Positions 17,218-26,360 are shown, counted from the first letter of the stretch. The stretch: DNA of 64,000 nucleotides from CAVXNP01 sp963763305 (GCA_963763305.1 CAVXNP010000001.1:2170001-2234000), one strand, 5' to 3'. Numbers and translations: made by a program. The notes: a model not told the origin generated them from the sequence alone.

Positions 17218-18222
17218 ATGAGCATCGAAGATCTGGAAAGCGTCGCCCTCGCCATGGTCGCGCCCGGCAAAGGCATCATCGCCATCGACGAGTCGACCAA
17301 TACCATCCGCAAGCGTTTCGAGGCGGTGGGTATCGAAAACACCGAGGAAAATCGTCGCGCCTACCGTGAGCTGCTGCTGACCACGCCGGGCCTGAACGAG
17401 CATATTTCCGGCGCGATCCTGTTCGACGAGACGATCCGCCAGTCGACCAAGGACGGCGTCCCGTTCCCCCAGCTGATGAAAAAGCTGGGCATGATTCCGG
17501 GGATCAAGGTGGACAAGGGGCCGCAGCCGCTGGCCGGCTTCCCCGGCGACGTGGTCACCGAGGGCCTCGATGGGCTGCGCGAGCGGCTGCAGGAATACGC
17601 CCGCCTGGGTGCGCAGTTCGCCAAGTGGCGCGCGGTGATCAATATCACCGAGGAAAACCCGAGCTCGACCGCGATCGAAGCCAATTGCCACGTGCTGGCG
17701 CGCTACGCGGCGCTGTGCCAGGAAGCCGGGCTGGTGCCGATGGTCGAGCCCGAAGTGATCATGGATGGCGACCACAGCATCGAGGTCAGCTACGAGGTGC
17801 ACGAGGCCGTGCTGCGCAGCCTGTTCAACGCGTTGTACGAGCAGAACGTGATGCTCGAGGGCACCATCCTGAAGGTCAGCATGGTCATCCCGGGCAAGGA
17901 CAGCGAGGAGCAGGCCGAGGTCGAGGAAGTGGCCGAGGCCACCGTGCGGGTGCTCAAGACCTGCGTGCCGGCTAGCCTGCCGGGCATCGTGTTCCTGTCC
18001 GGCGGCCAGACCGACGAGCAGTCCACCGCCCACCTCAATGCCATGAACCGGCTTGGGCCGCACCCGTGGCCGCTGTCGTTCTCCTACGGTCGCGCCATGC
18101 AGCAGGCGGCACTGAAGCTGTGGTCCAAGGACATGAAGGCCAACTACGCCGAGGCGCAGAAGACCGTCGCCGCTCGCGCCAGGGACAACGGCCTGGCTGC
18201 GCTGGGGCAGTGGAACGGCTGA
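17218..18222 (+). CDS. Class I fructose-bisphosphate aldolase
   Basis: 334 residues, of the Schiff-base class I type normally found in eukaryotes and some bacteria. Signatures are KGIIAIDESTNTIRKRF, GAQFAKWRAVI, MVEPEVIMDGDHSIE and the catalytic lysine in EGTILKVSM (Lys219). There are no class II zinc motifs. It cleaves fructose-1,6-bisphosphate in the cytoplasm. A possible TATACT box lies about 95 bases upstream, and a bidirectional terminator follows. Although not in one operon with gapA, pyk, tkt and pgk, it is part of the same metabolic neighbourhood. The frame is intact. Confidence 0.95.
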   Translation: MSIEDLESVALAMVAPGKGIIAIDESTNTIRKRFEAVGIENTEENRRAYRELLLTTPGLNEHISGAILFDETIRQSTKDGVPFPQLMKKLGMIPGIKVDKGPQPLAGFPGDVVTEGLDGLRERLQEYARLGAQFAKWRAVINITEENPSSTAIEANCHVLARYAALCQEAGLVPMVEPEVIMDGDHSIEVSYEVHEAVLRSLFNALYEQNVMLEGTILKVSMVIPGKDSEEQAEVEEVAEATVRVLKTCVPASLPGIVFLSGGQTDEQSTAHLNAMNRLGPHPWPLSFSYGRAMQQAALKLWSKDMKANYAEAQKTVAARARDNGLAALGQWNG

Positions 18223-18242
18223 GCGCCCGGTTGGCCGGTCAC

Positions 18243-18275
18243 CAAAAAAACGGGCGCCACAGGGCGCCCGTTTTT
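18243..18275. terminator. Bidirectional terminator between fba and a barrel gene
   Basis: CGGGCGCC-ACA-GGGCGCCCG is flanked by an A-run on the left and TTTTTCTTT on the right, so it works on both strands. It serves fba on the plus strand and the convergent outer-membrane gene on the minus strand. Confidence 0.9.
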
Positions 18276-18295
18276 CTTTGGCGAAAACCGATCCG

Positions 18296-18862
18296 TTAGA
18301 AGCGGTATTCGGCCCCAATGGTGAAGATGCGGTTGCCGATGTCCAGGTCGTGCTTCGAAATCTTGTAGTAATCGAAGTTGGCGCCCACGCTCCAGTGGCG
18401 GTTGATGTCGAAGCCGGTCCCTACGCCGGCATACCAGCCCAGGGACTGTCTGTCGGCCGCGTAGTCCGCCCCCGCATAGGTGGCCTTGGCGTGGAGCTTC
18501 CACACGAAAGCGCCGCTGCGGGCGGAGATGTACCACTGCCGGGTCGGGTTGAGGTGCGCGTTGATGCCTGCGGTCCAGCCATCGCCGGAAAGCTTGGCCG
18601 CGTCCCCCGCGTCGTGCGCGCTGATGCTGCCCAGGTCGGTGTAGCCCGCCTCGAAACCGATGAACTGCGTGCGGTAGCCGGCATTGACGATCACGGCGGT
18701 ACCGTGGTCGCTGCCCAGGTCGTCCGCGCCATAGCTGGCGTGGTAGTTGACACGACCGGCTGCGCCGTTGGCGAACCAGCCGGTCAGGTCCTTGGCCGCA
18801 ACGCCGCTGCTCGCGAACATGCCTGCGGCGAGGAGAGTAGCGGCGGCGAATGTGTTCTTCAT
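18296..18862 (-). CDS. Outer-membrane beta-barrel protein, paralogue 1
   Basis: 188 residues with a signal peptide ending SSGVAA and a barrel of alternating strands ending in the aromatic signature YRF at the C-terminus, needed for BAM insertion. Recurring motifs are GWFANGAAGRVNY, FEAGYTDLGS, GWTAGINAHL, WYAGVGTGFDINRHWSVG and NFDYYKI. It is a small OmpA/OmpW-like eight-strand barrel and aligns by eye with the next two genes, but it is the most diverged of the three. It lacks their KNVFNSNDV motif. Function is unknown. It shares the bidirectional terminator with fba. Confidence 0.75.
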   Translation of the reverse strand: MKNTFAAATLLAAGMFASSGVAAKDLTGWFANGAAGRVNYHASYGADDLGSDHGTAVIVNAGYRTQFIGFEAGYTDLGSISAHDAGDAAKLSGDGWTAGINAHLNPTRQWYISARSGAFVWKLHAKATYAGADYAADRQSLGWYAGVGTGFDINRHWSVGANFDYYKISKHDLDIGNRIFTIGAEYRF

Positions 18863-18954
18863 CTAAAGCTCCTTGGAATCATGTACCCGGCTGTGGCCGG
18901 ATGCCGCCACGTTCCGCGACGGCGAGGCGATTCTAAGGTTTTCACAAAAATTTT

Positions 18955-18987
18955 ACAAAAAAAGGGAGCGCCATCGGGCGCTCCCTT
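18955..18987 (-). terminator. Terminator of barrel paralogue 2
   Basis: On the minus strand GGGAGCGCCC-GAT-GGCGCTCCC is followed by TTTTTTTG. It lies about 40 bases after the stop of the gene at 19028-19618. Confidence 0.85.
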
Positions 18988-19027
18988 CGTACTGCTGGCG
19001 GGCCGCCCGGAGGCGGCAGCCGTTGGG

Positions 19028-19618
19028 TCAGAACCGGTACTCGGCGCTCACCGAGACCATGTCGGTGCTCAGGTCCACATTGCTCTTGTTGGCGTCGTAG
19101 TAATCGTAGTTCAGGCCGACGCTGGCGTTGTTGCCAAAGTCGTAGCCGAACCCTGCACCGGCATACCAGCTGGTGTTGTCCAGGCCCTTGCGGATCGGGT
19201 TCTCGTTGTTGCTCAGGCCGTGGCCCTTCCAGCCGTAGATGCCGCCATGGGCACTGACGTACCAGTTGGGGGAGACCTTGAAACGCCCGTTCACGCCGGC
19301 GGTCCAGCCGTGCAGTTCGGACTTGCCCTGGTCGACCACGTCGTTGCTGTTGAACACGTTCTTGACGTGGATGTTGCCCAGGTCGTTGTAGCCGACTTCG
19401 GCACCCACGGCCACGTCGGGGGTCAGCGCCCAACGGTAACCGCCGCCGACCGCATAACCGGTGTCATGACCGTCGTACGGCCCCTTGTCGAGTGCGGTGC
19501 GGCCGACATTGCCGTTCACGAACCAGCCGTCGTTGTGGGGCACCGACTGTGCGAACACCGCGGGGACGGTGAGCATGCCGGCCGAGGCCAGGGCGAGAGC
19601 GAGCAGAGTCTTCTTCAT
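19028..19618 (-). CDS. Outer-membrane beta-barrel protein, paralogue 2
   Basis: 196 residues from the ATG at 19618, chosen because it gives a clean signal peptide (MKKTLLALALASAGMLTVPA, cut after VFAQ). The barrel shares with paralogue 3 the motifs VGYNDLGNI, KNVFNSNDV, LHGWTAGVNGR, GIYGWKGHG, GYDFGNNAS and NYDYYDANKS, and ends SAEYRF. The resemblance is strong along the whole length, so these genes arose by tandem duplication. They are separate transcription units, because a terminator follows this gene. No ligand or export role can be inferred. Confidence 0.8.
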   Translation of the reverse strand: MKKTLLALALASAGMLTVPAVFAQSVPHNDGWFVNGNVGRTALDKGPYDGHDTGYAVGGGYRWALTPDVAVGAEVGYNDLGNIHVKNVFNSNDVVDQGKSELHGWTAGVNGRFKVSPNWYVSAHGGIYGWKGHGLSNNENPIRKGLDNTSWYAGAGFGYDFGNNASVGLNYDYYDANKSNVDLSTDMVSVSAEYRF

Positions 19619-19790
19619 GGATTTTCTCCTATTGTTGTCAAGGCCGGCGCTGGGGAAGGCGCCGGCCCGATTGCGTGCCGAACCAGACAACGGCGCGGCC
19701 ACGGAGACTTAGATGGGCCGCCTCCGCAAAGATTCAATACCGCTTAGTACAATATTAAGTTGCCATTAAGGCCGCGGGCGCGGCGCACCG

Positions 19791-20453
19791 TCAGAAGCGG
19801 TACTCGCCCGTCAGCGACAGCGTGTCGGTGGTCAGGTGTACGCCGTTCTTGCCGGCCTGGTAGTAGTCGTAGGCCAGGCCCAGGCCGAAATGCTCGTCGA
19901 AGTCGTAACCGGCGCCGATGCCCAGGTAGTAGTCGACCTGATCGAGGTCGTGGCGGTTGATCGTCTGGTCGCTGTAGCCTGCGCCCTTCCAGCCGTACAC
20001 GCCGGCGCGGCCGCTGACATACAAGCCTTGCCATACATCCACCCGGCCGTTGAAGCCGGCCGTCCAGCCGCGCAGTTCCTGGCGGCGACCGGTCAGGTTG
20101 ACGTCGTTGCTGTTGAATACGTTCTTGAGCTTGTAGTTGCCCATGTCGTTGTAGCCGACCTCGATGCCCAGGCCCAGGTCCGGGCCCACCTTCCAGCGGT
20201 AGCCGCCGTTGAGGGCGTAGGCCGTCGGATGGTCGTTGTAGGGACCTTCGTTGATGTGGCTCTGGCCGACGCGGGCATTGACGAACCAGTTGCCGCTGCC
20301 GATCGGCTGGGTCGGCTGGTAATTGCCCTGGGTGGACAGAGTGTCGGTGCTGGACATGCCGTTATCGGGCGTTCCGTAGTCCTGGGCCAGGGCGGGCAGG
20401 GAGCACAGGCTGGCGGAGGCAAGCAAGGCTGCGACAAGAGTCTTCTTCTTCAT
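19791..20453 (-). CDS. Outer-membrane beta-barrel protein, paralogue 3 with N-terminal linker
   Basis: 220 residues. The signal peptide (MKKKTLVAALLASASLCSLP) is followed by a roughly 28-residue low-complexity linker (DYGTPDNGMSSTDTLSTQGN) that paralogues 1 and 2 lack, and then the same barrel: GNWFVNARVGQS, VGYNDMGNY, KNVFNSNDV, LRGWTAGFNGR, GVYGWKGAGYS, GYDFDEHFG, AYDYYQAGKN and a C-terminal TGEYRF. The intergenic 19619-19790 upstream of paralogue 2 is AT-rich and probably holds its promoter. Confidence 0.8.
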   Translation of the reverse strand: MKKKTLVAALLASASLCSLPALAQDYGTPDNGMSSTDTLSTQGNYQPTQPIGSGNWFVNARVGQSHINEGPYNDHPTAYALNGGYRWKVGPDLGLGIEVGYNDMGNYKLKNVFNSNDVNLTGRRQELRGWTAGFNGRVDVWQGLYVSGRAGVYGWKGAGYSDQTINRHDLDQVDYYLGIGAGYDFDEHFGLGLAYDYYQAGKNGVHLTTDTLSLTGEYRF

Positions 20454-20693
20454 GAGGATTGGCCTCCTTTCTTATGGGGTTCACCGACGCGGACAAAGCC
20501 ATGGCGTCGGTTGCGCTCGGGGAAGGCGCGGCGCCCATTGAACGCATCGCAACGTGAAGCTGGCCCGTATGGCCGCCGGCCGGATTAAGGGCAAATTAAT
20601 GTCCTTGGCGCCCAGCCAATGGCGCAAAGACGCGACAGCAACGGTGCGATCGGCGACAATTCACGTTTTGCCACACCGCTCGGAGATGCGCTG

Positions 20694-22703
20694 ATGACCA
20701 CCCGCCGCGAACTTGCCAACGCCGTGCGTGCGCTGGCCATGGATGCCGTCGAAGCCGCCAAGTCCGGCCATCCCGGCATGCCCATGGGCATGGCTGATAT
20801 CGCCGAGGTGCTGTGGAACGACTTCCTCCGGCACAACCCCGCCAACCCGCACTGGCCCAACCGCGACCGCTTCGTGCTGTCCAACGGCCATGGCTCGATG
20901 CTGCAGTACGCCTTGCTGCACCTGAGTGGCTACGACCTGCCAATGGACGAGCTGCGGCACTTTCGCCAGCTGCATTCGAAGACCGCCGGCCATCCCGAAT
21001 ACGGCCACACGCCGGGTGCCGAGACCACCACCGGCCCGCTCGGCCAGGGGCTGGCCAACGCGGTCGGCTTCGCGCTGGCGGAGAAGGTGCTGGCGGCGCA
21101 TTTCAATCGGCCAGGCCATGAGATCGTCGACCACCACACCTACGTGTTCCTGGGCGACGGCTGCCTGATGGAGGGCATCTCGCACGAGGTGGCCTCACTG
21201 GCCGGCACCTGGGGACTGGGCAAGCTGGTGCTGGTCTACGACGACAACGGCATTTCCATCGACGGCGAGGTCGAGGGATGGTTCACCGACGACACCGGCA
21301 AGCGCTTCGAGGCCTACGGCTGGAACGTCATCCGCGACGTCGACGGCCACGACGCCGACTCGGTCAAGCGTGCCCTGGCCCAGGCCACCGCGCAGAGCGA
21401 AAAGCCGACCCTGATCTGCGCCCGCACCATCATCGGCTTCGGCGCACCGAACAAGCAGGGCAAGGAAGAGTCGCACGGCGCCCCGCTGGGCAAGGACGAG
21501 ATCGCCGCTGCACGCCAGCAGCTTGGCTGGCAGCATGGCGCGTTCGAGATTCCTGCCGAGATCTACGCCGGGTGGGACGCCAAGGCCGCTGGCGCCAAGC
21601 GCGAGCAGGACTGGAACGCCGCTTTCGATGCCTATGCCGCCGCCTACCCGGAACTGGCCGCCGAACTGAAGCGCCGGCTGGCCGGCGAGCTGCCGCAGGG
21701 CTGGGCCGCGCAGTCCCAGGCGTATGTCGAAAAGATGCAGGCCGAAGGCCCTGAAGTGGCCTCGCGCAAGGCCTCGCAGATGGCGCTGGATGCGTTCGGC
21801 CCGCTGCTGCCGGAGCTGGTCGGCGGCTCGGCCGACCTGGCCGGCTCCAACCTGACCAAGTGGAAGGGCAGCCGCGACGCGGCCAACGGCAACAGCTCGG
21901 ACGGGCAGGGCAACTACATCTACTACGGCGTGCGCGAGTTCGGCATGACCGCGATCTCCAATGGCCTGGCGCTGCACGGTGGGTTCCTGCCCTACGACGC
22001 GACCTTCCTGGTGTTCTCCGACTACGCCCGCAACGCGGTGCGCATGAGCGCGCTGATCCCCGCGCACGCGATCCATGTCTACACCCATGACTCGATCGGC
22101 CTGGGCGAAGACGGCCCCACCCACCAGCCGGTCGAGCACCTGGCCAGCCTGCGCTACATCCCCAACAACCAGGTCTGGCGCCCTTGCGATGCGGTGGAGT
22201 CGGCGGTGTCCTGGAAGGCGGCGATCGAACGCAAGGGTGCGCCGGCCTGCCTGGTGTTCTCGCGGCAGACCCTCAAGCACCAGCAGCGCGATGCGCAGCA
22301 GCTGGCCGACATCGCCCGTGGTGGCTACGTGCTGTCCGATCCGGCCGACACGAAGTTCAAGGCGATCCTGATCGCCACCGGCTCCGAAGTGGAGCTGGCC
22401 ATGGAGGCTGCGCGCGTGCTGGCGCAGAAGGACGTGCCGGTACGCGTGGTGTCGATGCCCTGCACCGAGGTGTTCGACGAGCAGCCGCTGGAGTACCGCG
22501 AAGGCGTGCTGCCGGGCTGGTGCCGCGCGCGCGTGGCGGTGGAAGCGGCCACTGCCGACTACTGGCGCAAGTACGTGGGCCTGGACGGCGAGGTGATCGG
22601 CATGACCACGTTCGGCGCCTCGGCGCCCGCGCCCAAGCTGTTCGAGCACTTCGGATTCACCGTCAGCCACGTGGTCGATGCGGTCAAGCGCACGGTCGGC
22701 TGA
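20694..22703 (+). CDS. tkt: Transketolase
   Basis: 669 residues. The thiamine-diphosphate site GDGCLMEGISHEVASLAG, the segment AKSGHPGMPMGMADIAEVLW, GPLGQGLANAVGFA, the pyrimidine-domain GVREFGMTAISNGLALHGG and HDSIGLGEDGPTHQPVEHL are all present. It transfers two-carbon units in the pentose phosphate pathway in the cytoplasm. The ATG at 20694 follows a CGGAG ribosome site; an ATG nine bases earlier stops at once. A strong terminator follows the stop. It is convergent with pgk. The frame is intact. Confidence 0.97.
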   Translation: MTTRRELANAVRALAMDAVEAAKSGHPGMPMGMADIAEVLWNDFLRHNPANPHWPNRDRFVLSNGHGSMLQYALLHLSGYDLPMDELRHFRQLHSKTAGHPEYGHTPGAETTTGPLGQGLANAVGFALAEKVLAAHFNRPGHEIVDHHTYVFLGDGCLMEGISHEVASLAGTWGLGKLVLVYDDNGISIDGEVEGWFTDDTGKRFEAYGWNVIRDVDGHDADSVKRALAQATAQSEKPTLICARTIIGFGAPNKQGKEESHGAPLGKDEIAAARQQLGWQHGAFEIPAEIYAGWDAKAAGAKREQDWNAAFDAYAAAYPELAAELKRRLAGELPQGWAAQSQAYVEKMQAEGPEVASRKASQMALDAFGPLLPELVGGSADLAGSNLTKWKGSRDAANGNSSDGQGNYIYYGVREFGMTAISNGLALHGGFLPYDATFLVFSDYARNAVRMSALIPAHAIHVYTHDSIGLGEDGPTHQPVEHLASLRYIPNNQVWRPCDAVESAVSWKAAIERKGAPACLVFSRQTLKHQQRDAQQLADIARGGYVLSDPADTKFKAILIATGSEVELAMEAARVLAQKDVPVRVVSMPCTEVFDEQPLEYREGVLPGWCRARVAVEAATADYWRKYVGLDGEVIGMTTFGASAPAPKLFEHFGFTVSHVVDAVKRTVG

Positions 22704-22718
22704 TCGATCGACCAGAAC

Positions 22719-22750
22719 CAAAAAAGCCGCGGGTGACCGCGGCTTTTTTG
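22719..22750. terminator. Bidirectional terminator between tkt and pgk
   Basis: AAAAAAGCCGCGG-TGAC-CCGCGGCTTTTTT: a perfect hairpin with an A-run before and a T-run after. It ends both tkt (+) and pgk (-). Confidence 0.92.
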
Positions 22751-22768
22751 TGGCGGTTGCCGAAGCGC

Positions 22769-23947
22769 TCAGCTTCCGGCGCGTGCCCTCAGCGCGGCCA
22801 CTGCCGGCAGCTCCTTGCCCTCGAGGAATTCCAGGAAGGCGCCGCCCCCGGTGGAGATGTAGGACACCCGGTCGGCGATTCCATACTTGTCGACTGCAGC
22901 CAGGGTGTCGCCACCGCCGGCGATGGAGAACGCCTTCGAGTCGGCAATCGCGCGCGCCAGGGTCTCGGTACCCTTGCCGAAGGCGTCGAATTCGAACACG
23001 CCGACCGGGCCATTCCAGACCACCGTGCCGGCACCCGCGATCAGCTCGGCGTAGCGTTTGGCCGTTGCCGGTCCGATATCCAGGATCATCTCGCCATCGC
23101 TGACCTGGTCGACCGGTTTCACGGTGGCCGGTGCGTTCGCCGAGAACTCCGGCGCTACCACCACGTCGACCGGGATCGGCACCTCGGCCCCGCGGCTCTT
23201 CGCTTCGGCGATCACCTGCTTCGCCGCATCGAGCAGATCGGGCTCATACAGCGAATTGCCGACCCGATGGCCCATCGCCGCGATGAAGGTGTTGGCAATG
23301 CCGCCGCCCACGATCAGCTGGTCGACCTTGCCGATCAGGTTCTTCAGCAAGGTCAGCTTGGTCGAGACCTTGGAGCCGGCCACGATCGCCAGCAGCGGGT
23401 GGGCCGGCTGCTCGAGCGCCTTGCCCAGCGCGTCCAGCTCGGCCGACAGCAGCGGGCCGGCGGCGGCCACCGGGGCGAAGCGGATGACTCCGTGGGTGGA
23501 GGCCTGCGCCCGATGCGCGGTACCGAAGGCGTCCATGACGAACACATCGCAGAGTGCCGCGTACTTCTTCGCCAGCGCCTCGTCGTCCTTGCCCTCGCCG
23601 ACGTTCATGCGGCAGTTCTCCAGCACGGCCACCTCGCCTTCGGCCACCTCGACGCCATCGAGGTAATCCGCGATCAGGCGCACCGGGCTGCCCAGCTTGT
23701 CGCCCAGCCACTTGGCCACCGGCGCCAGCGAGGCCTCGGCATCGAACTGGCCTTCCTTCGGGCGACCCAGATGAGACAGCACCATCACCCTGGCACCGGC
23801 ATCGCGTGCGGCGCGCAAGGTTGGCAGCGCGGCGTCCAGCCGCTGGGTCGAGGTGATCCGTCCGGCCTCGATCGGTACGTTGAGGTCTTCGCGGATCAAT
23901 ACGCGCTTGCCGCGCAACTCCAGGTCGCTCATGCGGGTGATGGACAC
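22769..23947 (-). CDS. pgk: Phosphoglycerate kinase
   Basis: 392 residues from a GTG at 23947. This start has GAGGAG seven bases upstream and gives MSITRMSDLELRGKRVLIRE, which resembles Xanthomonas PGK as I remember it; the ATG at 23932 is five codons inside. Motifs are REDLNVP (substrate side), LSHLGRPKEG, ENCRMNVGE, GSKVSTKL, WNGPVGVFE and AGGGDTLAA (nucleotide side). It makes ATP from 1,3-bisphosphoglycerate in the cytoplasm. The long plus-strand ORF across it is a shadow. The frame is intact. Confidence 0.95.
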   Translation of the reverse strand: MSITRMSDLELRGKRVLIREDLNVPIEAGRITSTQRLDAALPTLRAARDAGARVMVLSHLGRPKEGQFDAEASLAPVAKWLGDKLGSPVRLIADYLDGVEVAEGEVAVLENCRMNVGEGKDDEALAKKYAALCDVFVMDAFGTAHRAQASTHGVIRFAPVAAAGPLLSAELDALGKALEQPAHPLLAIVAGSKVSTKLTLLKNLIGKVDQLIVGGGIANTFIAAMGHRVGNSLYEPDLLDAAKQVIAEAKSRGAEVPIPVDVVVAPEFSANAPATVKPVDQVSDGEMILDIGPATAKRYAELIAGAGTVVWNGPVGVFEFDAFGKGTETLARAIADSKAFSIAGGGDTLAAVDKYGIADRVSYISTGGGAFLEFLEGKELPAVAALRARAGS

Positions 23948-24132
23948 GGTGCAACTCCTCGAAAGACCGGCTGGATCCAGCCGGATGGGGCGGGCGACGG
24001 GGCGGCGGCCTCGCCAGGCCATGCAAGCCGCCTATTGTCCGGCCGCCCACCCGCCGATGCAACGCTGCCTGCAGGTGCCTGCAGGGCGCCGCGGGTTTAT
24101 CCTGCCGGTTTGGAAGATAAGGAGCTGCGGCG

Positions 24133-24802
24133 ATGTCATCCGAACTGGTGCTCTACGGCTACTGGCGTTCGAGTGCGGCCTATCGCGTGCGTATCGCGCT
24201 CAACCTCAAGGGGCTCGACTACGCCGACCGCCCGGTGCATCTGGTGCGCGATGGTGGCCAGCAGCACGCGGCGGATTACCGCCAGCTCAACCCGCAGGAG
24301 CTGGTGCCGTGCCTGCTCGATGGCGAGCGCGCGATCACCCAGTCACTGGCGATCATCGAATACCTCGACGAGAGCTTCCCCGAGCCAGCCTTGCTCCCGG
24401 CCGATGCACGCGGGCGTGCCCGCGTACGTGCACTGGCCATGGCGGTGGCCTGCGACACGCATCCGCTGGGCAACCTGCGCGTCTTGCAGCATCTGGAGCG
24501 CGGGCTGGGCATGGACGAGGCCGCCAGGGCCGAATGGTCGCGACACTGGATTGCGGTCGGCTTCCGCGGGCTGGAGGGAATGCTGGCCGGCAGCGATGCC
24601 ACCGGCGACTTCTGCCACGGCGACGAGCCGGGCATGGCCGACGCCTGCCTGGTGCCGCAGGTGTACAACGCGCTGCGCTGGAAGCTGCCGCTGGAGGAGT
24701 TCCCCACCATCATGCGCGATCCATCAGGCATGCAATGCGCTGGATGCGTTCCGGCGCGCCGCACCGGAGCAGCAGCCGGACGCCCCCGCTGCGGTCGCGT
24801 AG
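24133..24802 (+). CDS. maiA: Maleylacetoacetate isomerase (zeta-class GST), frameshift near C-terminus
   Basis: A glutathione-transferase fold of the zeta class: the signature SSAAYRVRIALNLKGL with the catalytic Ser-Ser, the glutathione-site QSLAIIEYLDE, and the C-terminal domain with GDEPGMADACLVPQVYNA. It isomerises maleylacetoacetate in tyrosine and homogentisate breakdown. At about 24722 the frame shifts: MRDPSG should read MRIHQACNALDAFRRAAPEQ, reached by removing one G. The corrected protein is 222 residues and stops at 24802. No other tyrosine-catabolism gene lies beside it. A run of REP-like repeats starts immediately downstream. Confidence 0.87.
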
Positions 24803-24807
24803 GGCCG

Positions 24808-25187
24808 GTAGGGTGGGCTTGAGCACACCCGCCTTTCCGCTTTGTTGGCTTGGTGGGCTGAAGCCCACCCTACGCGTGGGGTGGCTGCGTCGGGATGGGC
24901 AGCTTGTGCGGATTGGGGTGTGGCGGTTGCGGGGCGGCGTGTGGCGGCGTGATCGTGTCCGGACAGCGGTGTGGCTTGGAGCGCCGGACCGGGGTGCTTG
25001 CCTTTCCGCTTTGTTGGCTTGGTGGGCTGAAGCCCACCCTACGCGTGGGGTGGCTGCGTCGGGATGGGCAGCTTGTGCGGATTGGGGTGGGGCGGTTGGG
25101 GCGCGTTGGCGGCGGTGACCGGCAGGGTGGGCTTGAGCCCACCTGCTTTTCCGCTTTGTTGGCTTGGTGGGCTGAAGCCCACCCTAC
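24808..25187. repeat. REPIN-like repeats and an 89-base direct repeat
   Basis: Two 66-base inverted pairs, 24808-24873 and 25122-25187, each consist of a REP arm on the theme AGGGTGGGCTTGAGC, a loop with TTTCCGCTTTGTTGGCTT, and the reverse-complement arm GGTGGGCTGAAGCCCACC plus CTAC. That is the layout of a REPIN. A third right arm stands alone at 25021-25042. In addition 24832-24920 is repeated identically by eye at 25001-25089 (period 169). The block fills the space between maiA and pilU; no gene is supported in it. The same core recurs at about 10.2-10.35 kb. Confidence 0.82.
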
Positions 25188-25241
25188 GTCCACCCTGCGC
25201 ACGGCTGCTTGGCCGATCGTGTGGCGTGCTCTCGGCGCCTG

Positions 25242-26360
25242 CTACAGGCCCATGCCGTACGGGTCGTTGCCGCCCAGTTCGGCGCTCTCGCTTTCGCTGC
25301 CGCCTTCGGCCAGGCGGATCTTCAGCGCCAGGCCGTCGCGGGAGTCGGCCTTGGCCAACGCTTCCTCCAGCTCGATGCGGCCTTCCTTGTACAGCTTGTA
25401 CAGCGACTGGTCGAAGGTGCGCATGCCGTCCTGCAGGCTGCGGTCCATGGCTTCCTTCACCTCGTGGATCTGGCCACGGCGGATCATGTCGCGGATCAGC
25501 GGGGTGTTGAGCAGTACCTCGGTGGCCGGCACGCGGCGGCCATCCTTGCCGATCACCAGGCGCTGGCTGATCACCGCGCGCATGTTCAGCGCCAGGTTCA
25601 TCAGCACGTTCTTGTGCGCCGATTCGGGGAAGAAGTTGAGGATGCGCTCCAGCGTCTGGTCGGCGTTGTTGGAGTGCAGCGTGGCCAGGCACAGGTGGCC
25701 GGTCTCGGAGAACGAGATGGCCGCCTCCATGGTGTCGGTGTCGCGGATCTCGCCGATCATGATCACGTCGGGCGCCTCGCGCATGGCGTTCTTCAGCGCC
25801 TCGGCGTAGCTGTGCGTGTCCAGCCCGACCTCGCGCTGGTTGATGATCGATTTCTTGTGCCGGTGCAGGTACTCGATCGGATCCTCGATGGTGAGGATGT
25901 GGCCGGGCGAGTTGGAGTTGCGGTGGTCGAGCATCGCCGCCAGCGTGGTGGACTTGCCCGAGCCGGTGGCGCCGACCACCAGGATCAGCCCGCGCTGTTC
26001 CATGATCAGGTCGCGGAAGATCGACGGCAGCTGCAACTGCTCGATGTTGGGAATCTCGCTCTTGATCGCGCGGATCACCATGCCCACTTCGCCGCGCTGC
26101 TTGAACACGTTGATGCGGAACCGGCCGGCTTCCTTCACCGCCAGCGCCATGTTGAGCTCCAGGTCGCGCTCGAATTGCGGTACCTGGCCCTCGTCCATCA
26201 GCGAGTAGGCGATCTTCTTCACCATGCCGCCGGGGAGGCCTGTGTTACCCAATGCGTACAGCTTGCCTTCCACCTTGATGTTCACGGGAGCGCCGGTGGT
26301 CAGGAACATGTCCGACGCACCCTTGTCTACCATGAGCTTAAGGAAATATCCGATGTCCAC
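25242..26360 (-). CDS. pilU: Type IV pilus retraction ATPase PilU
   Basis: 372 residues. The start MDIGYFLKLMVDKGASDMFL, Walker A GATGSGKST (130-137), the Asp box EDPIEYLHRHKKSIINQREVG, Walker B DVIMIGEIRD, and HLCLATLHSNNADQTLER are PilT/PilU family motifs. The MDIGYFLKLM beginning, the length and the C-terminal extension (after LAKADS) point to PilU rather than PilT. It powers pilus retraction in twitching motility at the inner membrane, working with PilT. No other pil genes are in the window. The frame is intact. Confidence 0.93.
   Translation of the reverse strand: MDIGYFLKLMVDKGASDMFLTTGAPVNIKVEGKLYALGNTGLPGGMVKKIAYSLMDEGQVPQFERDLELNMALAVKEAGRFRINVFKQRGEVGMVIRAIKSEIPNIEQLQLPSIFRDLIMEQRGLILVVGATGSGKSTTLAAMLDHRNSNSPGHILTIEDPIEYLHRHKKSIINQREVGLDTHSYAEALKNAMREAPDVIMIGEIRDTDTMEAAISFSETGHLCLATLHSNNADQTLERILNFFPESAHKNVLMNLALNMRAVISQRLVIGKDGRRVPATEVLLNTPLIRDMIRRGQIHEVKEAMDRSLQDGMRTFDQSLYKLYKEGRIELEEALAKADSRDGLALKIRLAEGGSESESAELGGNDPYGMGL

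Noticed and set aside
22184..24802. 872-aa plus-strand ORF spanning tkt end, pgk antisense and maiA
   Set aside because: It only looks long because no stop occurs by chance; its last part is the frameshifted true end of maiA.
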